From: Clostridia bacterium
GTDB taxonomy: Bacteria > Bacillota > Clostridia > Christensenellales > Aristaeellaceae
Reading direction: 5' to 3'
DNA: 22,489 nt
NCBI GenBank assembly: GCA_030526935.1
Contig: JAUNBY010000009.1
Span: 1-22,489, forward strand
Shown piece after piece: positions 1 to 7,302 of the stretch. A program made the position numbers and the translations under genes. The notes below the pieces were generated by a model. The model was given only the letters and a program-made list of their open reading frames with translations, did no database searches and had not been told where the DNA came from. Numbering within the stretch: the first letter of the stretch is position 1; the number at the start of each line of letters is the position of its first letter.

Positions 1-1065
1 GAGGGAGCCAGTTTTTCCGCCGGCGGTGGCCTTTATGGTCGTCGTTCCGGTCTTGACGGCGGTGACTACGCCGTATTCGTCAACGGTCGCGACGGCGGTA
101 TTGCCGCTTTTCCATGTAACGGTTGCGTCGGAAACCGATGCGGGGAGTATGACTAGCCTGTCGGACAGGTCGAGGGTTTCGCCCGATGCCATATACGTAA
201 TCTCGTCGCCATTGGTAAATGACACGGACTCGACGCCCGTCTTTACCGTTATCGTCGCGGCGTTGGATTTGCCGCTTCCGGGATTTGTCGCCCTTATCTT
301 GACGGTTCCGGGGGACACGGCGGTTACGACGCCCGTTTCGGCGTCAACCGTCGCCACTGATTCATTGAGGCTTATCCAGGTAAAGGGCTGCTCTCCCTCA
401 TCGCTGTAAAGGGGCTTGAGCTGCGCCGTGAGGGACAGGGTATTTCCAACGTATAGAGTAGCGGTTTTGGGCGTCACCGAAACCGATCTCACGGCAAGAT
501 TCTTGACGGTCACCTTGCAGGTTGCCCTGTATTTGGCTTTGCTCTCCATGCCGGTTATCTGTCCGGTCACTATAGTCGAGCCTTTGGAAACAGGCCTTAT
601 TGTGCCGTCCGCGTCCACCGTCGCGACGGAGGGCTTCGAACTTGTCCACGTGACGGATTTGAACGACGAGTCGGCCGGCTTTATCGTATATGTAAGCTTC
701 GCCGTTCGCCTTATGTCGATCAGCAGATTTGTACTGGAAAGGGTTATCGAATCCGCCTGAGTGGTTCTGACAAGTATTACGCAACGGTCGCTCTGTCCGC
801 CGACGGTTGTCGCGGTGATGACGGAAACTCCGTCGGTTATGGACGACACGACGCCTGACTGGGAAACCGTAGCTACCGATTCGTTGGACGACGTCCACTG
901 GGCTATGTCGACGCCCTCGCTCCCGTAAAGGACGAACTCGGAGTTGGGGTGCATGGTGTAGTAGTCCTCGCTCAGCGAAAACGAGGTCTCGTCCTGAGCC
1001 AGGGCGGGAACCGTCATAATCGCGGCAAGTATCGCCAATAGCAGATAAAACGCGGATTTCTTCAT
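1..1065 (-). CDS. Secreted Ig-like (Big_2) repeat protein, 3' part outside window
   Basis: The frame is open from ATG at 1065 down to position 1, at least 355 residues with no stop. Residues 1-23 form a type I signal peptide (MKKSAFYLLLAILAAIMTVPALA) with no lipobox cysteine. After it come about four Ig-like repeats of the bacterial Big_2 type, each with the recurring pattern W-[TSK]-S-x-N/K-x-[SA]-VATV followed by G-V-V/T and a T-x-x-I-x-A/T ending (about residues 25-98, 101-185, 188-272 and 274 onward). Such domains serve in adhesion or as spacers in surface proteins; any catalytic or anchoring part would lie beyond the left edge. An AGGAGGAG ribosome binding site sits inside the end of the upstream gene and the start overlaps its stop (ATGA), so translation is coupled to the SGNH/MBOAT genes. 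The fold call is firm; the role is not known. Confidence 0.85.
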   Translation of the reverse strand, partial: MKKSAFYLLLAILAAIMTVPALAQDETSFSLSEDYYTMHPNSEFVLYGSEGVDIAQWTSSNESVATVSQSGVVSSITDGVSVITATTVGGQSDRCVILVRTTQADSITLSSTNLLIDIRRTAKLTYTIKPADSSFKSVTWTSSKPSVATVDADGTIRPVSKGSTIVTGQITGMESKAKYRATCKVTVKNLAVRSVSVTPKTATLYVGNTLSLTAQLKPLYSDEGEQPFTWISLNESVATVDAETGVVTAVSPGTVKIRATNPGSGKSNAATITVKTGVESVSFTNGDEITYMASGETLDLSDRLVILPASVSDATVTWKSGNTAVATVDEYGVVTAVKTGTTTIKATAGGKTGSL

Positions 1066-2003
1066 ACATCTCCTCCTATATCGTTCAACAGGCCCTCTGA
1101 AATCAACCTGTCGATCACTATACCCGTGAACGCCTTTGCAGCTTCGGCATTCAGGTGATCACTGTCGCGGAAATTATCGTCGGATGAAGTAAAGCGCTCG
1201 TCAGTAGAATAATCCCAAAAACTTATGTCATTCATGACGGCCACTTCGTTCATTTTTTGGAAAAATATCTCAAGAATTTCTTCATCAAATCCCATTGTAT
1301 ACGCATTGGTATAGGGCGTGGTCATAATAACGCACTTTACTCCGTTTTCATCAGCGAGTGATACCATATCCCCCAAAATCCTGATATTGTCGTCGTTAAA
1401 GGGCTTTATCGCGCCGTCTTTCACGATATGCCTCATGTGGTATTCCGCGCGGTTTTTTCCTATCTCCTCCATAGTCATGCCGCTGGCGGCTATTTCCTCG
1501 TCGTCCATCATATCCGGCTCATTGGGACGGAATATGGACAGTATCCTCCTGTCAGGAAGCGTCAGAACCGGCAGATATCTGTTGACGAGGTTATCTACCA
1601 GGCGCGTATTCGGTATATCGTCGAGGATACCTATATAGCGTATATCGCGGTCGGATTTCTGCTGATCATCCGAATCGTCAGCCCATGGCGTGTAGTAAGA
1701 TACCACTATCAAAAGCACCGCGCCCTCATCGAAACGCCCCATATACTGCTTTACGAGGTTGTAGTCGTAGGGGAGCGTCTGAGAGGTCATGCCGAAGTTG
1801 AAGCCCGCGATGTCAAACTCATCGTAGTTAAACGCGGCTCTCGCGTGAGAATCTCCAGTATTAGCGACGATGAACTTCTCAGGCATCGCGGCATAGCGTT
1901 TTTGAAAGGAACTGTAGTCCCCCCGCGTATAACGGTCTACCGCGACGAGTATTATACCGCAACATATAAACAATATCCCGAGCTTTATAAACAGCTTTTT
2001 CAT
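1062..2003 (-). CDS. Membrane-anchored SGNH/AlgX-DltD-like acyltransferase partner of MBOAT
   Basis: A 313-residue protein with one N-terminal hydrophobic segment (about residues 4-22) and an extracytoplasmic remainder. It has the SGNH-type block I motif GDSH (residues 50-53, nucleophile Ser52) and a C-terminal D-S-D-H-L motif (Asp280/Asp282-His283), the expected Asp-His of the catalytic triad. In the AlgX/AlgJ/DltD-like group such proteins take acyl groups delivered by an MBOAT protein and transfer them to an extracellular polymer, or hydrolyse them. It lies 10 bp behind the MBOAT gene, has AGGAG 7 bp before ATG, and overlaps the next gene by 4 bp. Family placement rests on motifs and neighbourhood; the acceptor cannot be read from the sequence. 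Confidence 0.8.
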   Translation of the reverse strand: MKKLFIKLGILFICCGIILVAVDRYTRGDYSSFQKRYAAMPEKFIVANTGDSHARAAFNYDEFDIAGFNFGMTSQTLPYDYNLVKQYMGRFDEGAVLLIVVSYYTPWADDSDDQQKSDRDIRYIGILDDIPNTRLVDNLVNRYLPVLTLPDRRILSIFRPNEPDMMDDEEIAASGMTMEEIGKNRAEYHMRHIVKDGAIKPFNDDNIRILGDMVSLADENGVKCVIMTTPYTNAYTMGFDEEILEIFFQKMNEVAVMNDISFWDYSTDERFTSSDDNFRDSDHLNAEAAKAFTGIVIDRLISEGLLNDIGGDV

Positions 2004-2013
2004 AATTTAACTC

Positions 2014-3465
2014 CTAGAACTGGAAATATATGAACTCGTTGACCGTGCTCTTTGTGGACATAACGACCACCACGCATACGAAAAGCGCGTATATCGGCCA
2101 TCTCAGGTACCACTTGAGGCTTCTTACCGCCTGTACCGTATCGTGCCGGTAGCCCACGGCGTCTATTACAAACAGCATGGCGATTTCGCAAAGTATCATT
2201 ACGCCGCCGACGGTGGAGATCTTCATGCTTGCGAAAAGCGTCGTTATATACCCGGCGGGATTTGATATGCCGGAAAACATATTTCTGAAAACGTACGCGG
2301 CGTCCGAGAGGTTTTCGGCTCTGAAGAATACCCAGGCTGCGGTTACGAGTATAAAAGTTACGCAAACGGGAACAACGGCCTTATACCATGGCCTTTTATC
2401 AAGCTTCGGTCGCTTTCCAAAAAGCGCCTTTTCTACTATCTGATAGGCAGCGTGAAGCGCTCCCCAGATTACGAACGTCCAATTCGCCCCGTGCCAAAGT
2501 CCGCTTAGCAGAAACGTCGCCACGAGATTCGCGGCGCTTCTGAATTTACCCGCGCGGCTTCCTCCAATCGGAATATAAACATAATCGCGAAACCACGTTG
2601 ACAGCGATATATGCCACCTGCTCCAGAATTCGCGTATGGACCTTGAAAGGTATGGCGAGCGAAAGTTGTGCATCAGTTTTATGCCCATGCAGCGAGCGCA
2701 TCCCATGGCTATGTCAGAATAGCCCGAGAAGTCGCAGTATATTTGAAACGCGAACATCACCGTCGCGACTATGAGCGTAAGCCCCGTATAGTCGGAGAGG
2801 TTCTGATACACGAGGTCGACGCCCTTGGCCATGGTATCGGCGACGACGATTTTTTTGAAAAGCCCGATGGCTATTCTTATAAAGCCCGAAGCCACGTTGT
2901 CGTAATCAAAATCGTGTTCCTCGACAAGCTGGGGATTCAACCTGTCATAGCGTTCTATGGGACCTGCGACGAGCTGCGGAAAGTAGGATACGAAAAGCGA
3001 AAGCCGAAAGAAATTCCTTTCCGGCTCCACCTCGCGCCTGTATACGTCTATAGTATAGCTGAATGTCTGAAAGGTGTAGAAGGATATTCCCATGGGAAGC
3101 GTGAGGTTTAATAAAAGCGGCTCGTATCTCGCGCCGAAAAGCCCGGCGACATAGCCGGCCGAGGCGCTGAAAAAGTCGAAATACTTAAAGAGGAACAGTA
3201 TGGCGAGGCTGAAGGATATCCCGGCAATCATCACAAGCTTCCTCGTCCCCCGCTTATTCCGGCCTTTTCCACCTATGTATAAAGCGCAAACGTAGTGAAC
3301 CGCGGTCGAAGCGAGCATGAGCGTTATAAGGGCGGGATTCCAGCTCATATAGAAATAGTAGCTCGCCGCGAGCAGCATCATCCATCTTTTTCCCTTTGGA
3401 ATCAAATAATACGCGATTAGGACGATTGTGAAAAAAAGAGCGAACTGCCAGGAATTAAACAGCAT
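2014..3465 (-). CDS. MBOAT family O-acyltransferase (AlgI-like)
   Basis: A 483-residue polytopic membrane protein with the AlgI/DltB-type MBOAT core. Visible marks are LTLPMGISFYTFQ (122-134), a run ending in REFWSRWHISLSTWFRDY (278-295) with conserved His285, and SGLWHGANWTFVIWG (321-335) with the invariant His325. Family members bring acetyl or other acyl groups from cytoplasmic acyl-CoA across the membrane to an extracellular acceptor. The start at 3465 (MLFNSWQF) is preferred over an in-frame ATG at 3531, because GGAGG stands 7 bp upstream of it and the 3531 codon lies inside the -35 element of the promoter. It is the first gene of the operon with the SGNH and Ig-like genes. No glycosyltransferase or capsule gene is nearby to name the polymer. 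Confidence 0.93.
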   Translation of the reverse strand: MLFNSWQFALFFTIVLIAYYLIPKGKRWMMLLAASYYFYMSWNPALITLMLASTAVHYVCALYIGGKGRNKRGTRKLVMIAGISFSLAILFLFKYFDFFSASAGYVAGLFGARYEPLLLNLTLPMGISFYTFQTFSYTIDVYRREVEPERNFFRLSLFVSYFPQLVAGPIERYDRLNPQLVEEHDFDYDNVASGFIRIAIGLFKKIVVADTMAKGVDLVYQNLSDYTGLTLIVATVMFAFQIYCDFSGYSDIAMGCARCMGIKLMHNFRSPYLSRSIREFWSRWHISLSTWFRDYVYIPIGGSRAGKFRSAANLVATFLLSGLWHGANWTFVIWGALHAAYQIVEKALFGKRPKLDKRPWYKAVVPVCVTFILVTAAWVFFRAENLSDAAYVFRNMFSGISNPAGYITTLFASMKISTVGGVMILCEIAMLFVIDAVGYRHDTVQAVRSLKWYLRWPIYALFVCVVVVMSTKSTVNEFIYFQF

Positions 3466-3502
3466 ATGTAACCTCCGTGAGTTCAGGCTTACGACGAGGT
3501 GA

Positions 3503-3531
3503 ATTATATCAGGTTTTGATATATATGTCAA
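3503..3531 (-). promoter_or_regulatory. Sigma-A promoter of the MBOAT operon, with overlapping inverted repeat
   Basis: On the minus strand TTGACA (3531-3526), a 17-bp spacer and TATAAT (3508-3503) match the consensus at all twelve positions, and TGA just before the -10 gives an extended -10. The predicted start near 3496 leaves a leader of about 31 nt. An inverted repeat with 7-bp arms (TATATCA at 3505-3511, TGATATA at 3517-3523, 5-bp gap) covers the -10 and part of the spacer, a position where a bound protein would block RNA polymerase. Confidence 0.85.
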
Positions 3532-3555
3532 ATGTGTCCCAAAGCGAACGGCGAA

Positions 3556-3586
3556 GTAAGAATTCCCGTAAGAATTCCAGAATTCC
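3556..3586. repeat. Three copies of AGAATTCC between divergent promoters
   Basis: AGAATTCC occurs at 3559-3566, 3571-3578 and 3579-3586; the first two are part of an 11-bp direct repeat GTAAGAATTCC. The cluster lies between the two divergent -35 elements, where an activator or shared regulator could bind, but there is no further evidence for a function. Confidence 0.5.
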
Positions 3587-3623
3587 AGTCAAGTCCAACC
3601 GCACAAATAAAACGTTTCGATTG

Positions 3624-3652
3624 TTGACAATCTGCATGTGATATTGTATAAT
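3624..3652 (+). promoter_or_regulatory. Sigma-A promoter of the ABC importer operon
   Basis: TTGACA at 3624-3629, a 17-bp spacer and TATAAT at 3647-3652 form a perfect consensus promoter. Transcription should start near 3659, giving a leader of about 47 nt before the binding-protein ATG. A short palindrome AAACGTTT (3610-3617), the core type used by many LacI-family repressors, lies just upstream of the -35. That operator idea is weak because only 8 bp are symmetric. Confidence 0.85.
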
Positions 3653-3705
3653 AAACTGGTGGTTAGCCCGAAAGGGTACTATTATTTTTAGGAGGTCTTT
3701 TTCTT

Positions 3706-4698
3706 ATGAAGAGAATTCTTGCCATGCTTTTGGCGGCGCTGCTCGTCGTCATGTCGGTCGCCGCGTTCGCCGATGAGGACTGGGAGATCGTCGTAGTCCC
3801 CAAGGACGCCTCCAACCCCTGGTTCGTCCGTATGCAGACGGGCGTTGACGAGTACGCCGCCGAAACCGGCCTCAACGTCTATCAGCGCGGCACCGCCGAA
3901 ATCGACGCGACGCTTCAGTATCAGCTCGTTCAGGATCTCGTGGCCTCCGGCGTAGACGCCATCTGCGTGGTTCCGGTTGACCCCGCCTCCCTCGAGCCCG
4001 TCCTCAAGCAGGCTCGCGACGCCGGCATCATCGTCATAGCTCACGAGGGCGCGTCCCTTGAAAACGTCGATTACGACATCGAGGCGTTCAACAACGAAAT
4101 GTATGGCGCTTTCATAATGGACAACCTCGCCGCCGCCATGGGCGAAGAGGGCGTATATACCACGATGGTCGCTCACGTAACCAACGCCTCCCATAACGAG
4201 TGGGCGGACGGCGGCGTAAAGCACCAGCAGGAAACCTATCCCAACATGACCCTGCTCGAGGCCGAGCCGCGCGTCGAGTCCGAGGACAATGGCGACGTCG
4301 CCTACAACACCGCGAAAGAAATGTTCAAGAAGTATCCCGAGCTTAAGGGCATAATGGGCACCTCCTCCTACGACGCCCCAGGTATCGCCCGCGCCATCGA
4401 GGAATTAGGACTGACCGGAAAAGCCTTCACCGCCGGAACCGGAATGCCCGCCGACAACGCCGCGCTTCTTAAGAGCGGAGCCGTTCAGTATCTGACGCTT
4501 TGGGATCCCGCGCTCGCCGGCAAAGCCATGTGCGCGCTGGCCGTCAAGATGCTAAGGGGCGAGGAAATCTCCATGCCTCTCGACCTTGGCGTAGACGGAT
4601 ATACCGCCCTCGAATACAAAGAGGGAAGCGATATAGTTCTCGAAGGACAGGGCTGGATCGTCATCACCGCCGAGAACGTCGACAGCTTCGGATTCTAA
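3706..4698 (+). CDS. Sugar-type ABC importer substrate-binding protein (LsrB/RhaS/RbsB-like)
   Basis: A 330-residue exported binding protein of the periplasmic-binding-protein type 4 fold. The first 22 residues are a type I signal peptide ending AFA before DED; there is no cysteine, so it is not a lipoprotein. Family features are VVPKDASNPWF near the mature N-terminus, IDATLQYQLVQDLVASGVDAI, a GTSSYDAPGIARAIEE helix and LTLWDPALAGKAMCALA near the hinge, most like LsrB (autoinducer-2) and RhaS (rhamnose) proteins. The lysine equivalent to the LsrB ligand lysine seems present, but the aspartates and proline that contact AI-2 do not seem kept, so AI-2 is unlikely. AGGAGG lies 10 bp before ATG. 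First gene of the importer operon; the ligand is unknown. Confidence 0.87.
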   Translation: MKRILAMLLAALLVVMSVAAFADEDWEIVVVPKDASNPWFVRMQTGVDEYAAETGLNVYQRGTAEIDATLQYQLVQDLVASGVDAICVVPVDPASLEPVLKQARDAGIIVIAHEGASLENVDYDIEAFNNEMYGAFIMDNLAAAMGEEGVYTTMVAHVTNASHNEWADGGVKHQQETYPNMTLLEAEPRVESEDNGDVAYNTAKEMFKKYPELKGIMGTSSYDAPGIARAIEELGLTGKAFTAGTGMPADNAALLKSGAVQYLTLWDPALAGKAMCALAVKMLRGEEISMPLDLGVDGYTALEYKEGSDIVLEGQGWIVITAENVDSFGF

Positions 4699-4718
4699 TA
4701 ACAGCACAGAGTTGCCAG

Positions 4719-4746
4719 AGGGTGGCGCATTCGTATGCGCCACCCT
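4719..4746 (+). terminator. Strong intercistronic hairpin between binding protein and ATPase genes
   Basis: GGGTGGCGCAT (4720-4730) pairs perfectly with ATGCGCCACCC (4735-4745) around a TCGT loop, with one more A-T pair outside. No T-tract follows. It probably works as a partial terminator or a 3' stabiliser that lets the binding protein be made in excess over the membrane components, as between malE and malF in enterics. Confidence 0.65.
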
Positions 4747-4781
4747 TACATGGTCAACTCCGTCGTCAGGAGGATGTTTGC

Positions 4782-6263
4782 ATGGCGCAGAGTCTTTTGA
4801 AAGCGGTGGACATACATAAGTCGTTCGCCGGGGTTCATGCGCTCAAGGGCGTAAACCTCGATATAATGCCGGGGGAGATACACTGCCTGGCCGGTGAAAA
4901 CGGCTGCGGCAAATCGACGCTTATTAAAATCATATCGGGCGTTTATTCGCCGGACGCCGGACATATAGAGTTCGGCGGCAATTCATATGAGAAGATAACC
5001 CCCATAGACGCCATCAATCTTGGCTTGCAGGTCATCTATCAGGATTTTTCGATATTTCCAAATCTGACCGTAATGGAAAACCTCTCGTTTAACGTCATGC
5101 TTGCCGAGGGCAAGAAGTTTGTAAGCTGGAAAAACATGAGGGACATAGCCTCGAAAGCGCTCGCGAAGATAAATTTCGAGGTAGATCTCGACGCGAGGCT
5201 CGGCGAATTATCGGTCGCGCAAAAGCAGATGGTCGCGATTTGCCGCGCGCTCATGTTCAACGCCAAATTGATTATTATGGACGAGCCGACTACGGCGCTG
5301 ACCCGCAAAGAGGTCAACGCGCTGTTCAAGATAATATTAAGCCTCAAAAAGCAGGGTATCGCGACGCTTTTCGTCAGCCATAAGCTCGACGAGGTGTTCG
5401 AAATATCCGAGCGCTTTACGATTTTCAGATCCGGCGAAACCGTCGTTACGGGTTCCACGAGCGAGCTTGACGAAAAGCGCTTCACTTATTACATGACGGG
5501 GCGCGAGTTCGTGGACGAGAAGTTCGCCTGCGAAGCCAAAGAGGATACGCCGATACTTCAGGTGTCGAACCTCTCAGTTCCCGGAAGCTTCGACGGCGTG
5601 ACATTCGACGTTCGCCGGGGCGAGATATTGGGCATAACGGGACTTCTCGACTCGGGGCGCACTGAATTGGCGCTCTCCCTTTTCGGCATCAAAAAGGCTC
5701 AGGGCGACGTTACAGTAGACGGAAAGAAAATCGATCTGTCAAGCCCCACCGCCGCCATCGACGCCGGTATCGGCTACGTTCCCGAGGACAGGCTTTCGGA
5801 AGGACTTTTCCTCACGCGCTCGATTGGCGAAAACGTCGTCGTGTCCGAGCTTGACAATCTCGCGGGAAAAATGGGCGTAATCGACAAAAAGGCGAAAAAG
5901 CGCGAGATAGAAAGATGGGTTAAGGAACTCGTCATCGCCACTCCCAACCCCGACAACGCCTGTCAGACGCTGTCGGGAGGCAACCAGCAACGCGTGGTGC
6001 TCGCCAAGTGGCTGGCCTGCGAGCCTAAGATACTCATTATGAACGGCCCGACGGTTGGAGTTGATATAGGTTCCAAGCACGATATACACGCGATACTTCG
6101 CGATCTGGCAAGAAACGGCATGGCGATCGTCATAATCTCGGACGACCTGCCCGAAGTTCTGGGCAATTGCTCGCGGGTGCTCGTGATGAAGTCGGGGCGC
6201 ATAGTGGCCGATATAGACCCCGCTAACGCCGACGAGCGCACGCTGTCGGAAAAGATGATGTAG
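4782..6263 (+). CDS. Sugar ABC importer ATPase with two nucleotide-binding domains (RbsA/LsrA-like)
   Basis: A 493-residue tandem ATPase. Domain 1 is complete: Walker A GENGCGKST (38-46), signature LSVAQKQ (143-149), Walker B MDEPT with Asp167/Glu168, and the switch His200. Domain 2 has the degenerate P-loop usual in this family (GLLDSGRTE, 287-295) and a good signature LSGGNQQ (397-403). Its Walker B, however, reads IMNGPTVGVD (419-428), with Asn421 and Gly422 where Asp-Glu are usual, so site 2 probably cannot hydrolyse ATP. The start at 4782 (MAQSLLK) follows AGGAGG by 8 bp; the frame is open upstream only because it crosses the binding-protein gene. It energises the two permeases that follow; the gap to permease 1 is 13 bp. 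Confidence 0.95.
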   Translation: MAQSLLKAVDIHKSFAGVHALKGVNLDIMPGEIHCLAGENGCGKSTLIKIISGVYSPDAGHIEFGGNSYEKITPIDAINLGLQVIYQDFSIFPNLTVMENLSFNVMLAEGKKFVSWKNMRDIASKALAKINFEVDLDARLGELSVAQKQMVAICRALMFNAKLIIMDEPTTALTRKEVNALFKIILSLKKQGIATLFVSHKLDEVFEISERFTIFRSGETVVTGSTSELDEKRFTYYMTGREFVDEKFACEAKEDTPILQVSNLSVPGSFDGVTFDVRRGEILGITGLLDSGRTELALSLFGIKKAQGDVTVDGKKIDLSSPTAAIDAGIGYVPEDRLSEGLFLTRSIGENVVVSELDNLAGKMGVIDKKAKKREIERWVKELVIATPNPDNACQTLSGGNQQRVVLAKWLACEPKILIMNGPTVGVDIGSKHDIHAILRDLARNGMAIVIISDDLPEVLGNCSRVLVMKSGRIVADIDPANADERTLSEKMM

Positions 6264-6276
6264 GGAGGGTATAGCG

Positions 6277-7302
6277 ATGAAATTAAAAAAACTGGCTCGC
6301 CGCAACGAGACGTATATCGCCCTCGTAGTCCTACTGCTGTGCCTCGTCATACAGTTCAGATCCGGGCAGTTCTTTACGCCTAACAACCTCGTGGACATAG
6401 CCTCCGCGCTCATCGTTCCGGGGCTTTTCGCCATAGGAACGTTTCTGGTTTTGATAAGCGGAGGCATAGACGTATCGTTCCCCGCGCTCGCGTCGCTTAG
6501 CATATACTCGACGACGAAACTTCTCCTCGACGCGGGATATGAGGGCGGCGTATGGCTGCCGATACTGATAGTGGCGGCGATTGGCGCAGTACTCGGGGCG
6601 ATCAACGGCATACTCATATCGTTTTTCAACTTAAACGCCATGATAGTAACCCTTGGAACCTCGTCCATATTCAAGGGCTTTATGCAAGGCGCGCTCGACT
6701 CGAAGCAGTTGGCGGTCATACCGACCGGCATGAGTTCTTTTGGAAAAAGCGCGCTGTTCATAGCTCAAAACGCCGAATCGGGACTTACGAGCCGTATGCC
6801 GACGCCAATAATCATACTTCTCGTGGTTCTGGCTCTTACGTGGTTCATACTGAGGCATACGATGTATGGACGCGGGCTTTACGCCATAGGCGGTGGCGAG
6901 GTCAGCGCCCACCGCGCGGGCTTCAAGGTCAAGAGGATAAAGTTTTTGCTCTATGTCGCGGTTGGCGTTATAGCCAGTCTCGCGGGACTCATAAGGACCT
7001 GCATGATGACCCAGTGCCATCCGACGAATATGCTCGGCATGGAGATGATGATAATCGCGGGCGTGGTTCTTGGCGGAACCGCCATAACCGGAGGCTCGGG
7101 TTCCCTCACGGGATGTATGCTGGGAACGCTTCTCATAGTAATAGTCCAGAATTCCATGATACTTCTGGGAATCCCAACATTTTGGCAGGACTTTTCGCTT
7201 GGCGTACTGATAATCGTCGGAACCGGCGTCAGCGCCTGGCAGGTCGCGAGGGCGACGAGGAGCGCGGGCGCCAAAATTGCCGTTAAGGAGGCGAGACGAT
7301 GA
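6277..7302 (+). CDS. Sugar ABC importer permease 1 (BPD_transp_2 family)
   Basis: A 341-residue polytopic inner-membrane protein of the RbsC/LsrC type with some ten hydrophobic segments. Diagnostic stretches are LISGGIDVSFPALASLS, NLNAMIVTLGTSSIFKG and the cytoplasmic ATPase-contact region around YAIGGGEVSAHRAGF, followed by VVLGGTAITGGSGS. GGAGGG precedes ATG, and the gene overlaps permease 2 by 4 bp (ATGA). Because the second permease differs clearly in sequence, the channel is probably a heterodimer, as in LsrC/LsrD and RhaP/RhaQ systems. The substrate cannot be read from this protein. Confidence 0.93.
   Translation: MKLKKLARRNETYIALVVLLLCLVIQFRSGQFFTPNNLVDIASALIVPGLFAIGTFLVLISGGIDVSFPALASLSIYSTTKLLLDAGYEGGVWLPILIVAAIGAVLGAINGILISFFNLNAMIVTLGTSSIFKGFMQGALDSKQLAVIPTGMSSFGKSALFIAQNAESGLTSRMPTPIIILLVVLALTWFILRHTMYGRGLYAIGGGEVSAHRAGFKVKRIKFLLYVAVGVIASLAGLIRTCMMTQCHPTNMLGMEMMIIAGVVLGGTAITGGSGSLTGCMLGTLLIVIVQNSMILLGIPTFWQDFSLGVLIIVGTGVSAWQVARATRSAGAKIAVKEARR

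Noticed and set aside
26..760. Two plus-strand frames rich in Val/Thr opposite the Big_2 gene
   Set aside because: They mirror the Ig-like repeats on the minus strand, where the signal peptide, ribosome binding site and motifs are.
398..1069. 223-codon minus-strand frame starting 4 bp upstream of the Big_2 ATG
   Set aside because: It is a +1 shadow of the Big_2 frame, highly basic and without family features; the Big_2 frame carries the signal peptide.
3466..3531. Upstream ATG at 3531 as start of the MBOAT gene
   Set aside because: It lies within the -35 element of the promoter; the ATG at 3465 has a good ribosome binding site and a family-like N-terminus.
3556..3586. Start of a CRISPR array
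   Set aside because: The repeat unit is only 8-11 bp and there are no spacers of proper length.
5739..6761. 340-codon minus-strand frame opposite the ATPase and permease 1
   Set aside because: Shadow frame spanning two real genes; composition is that of an antisense translation.
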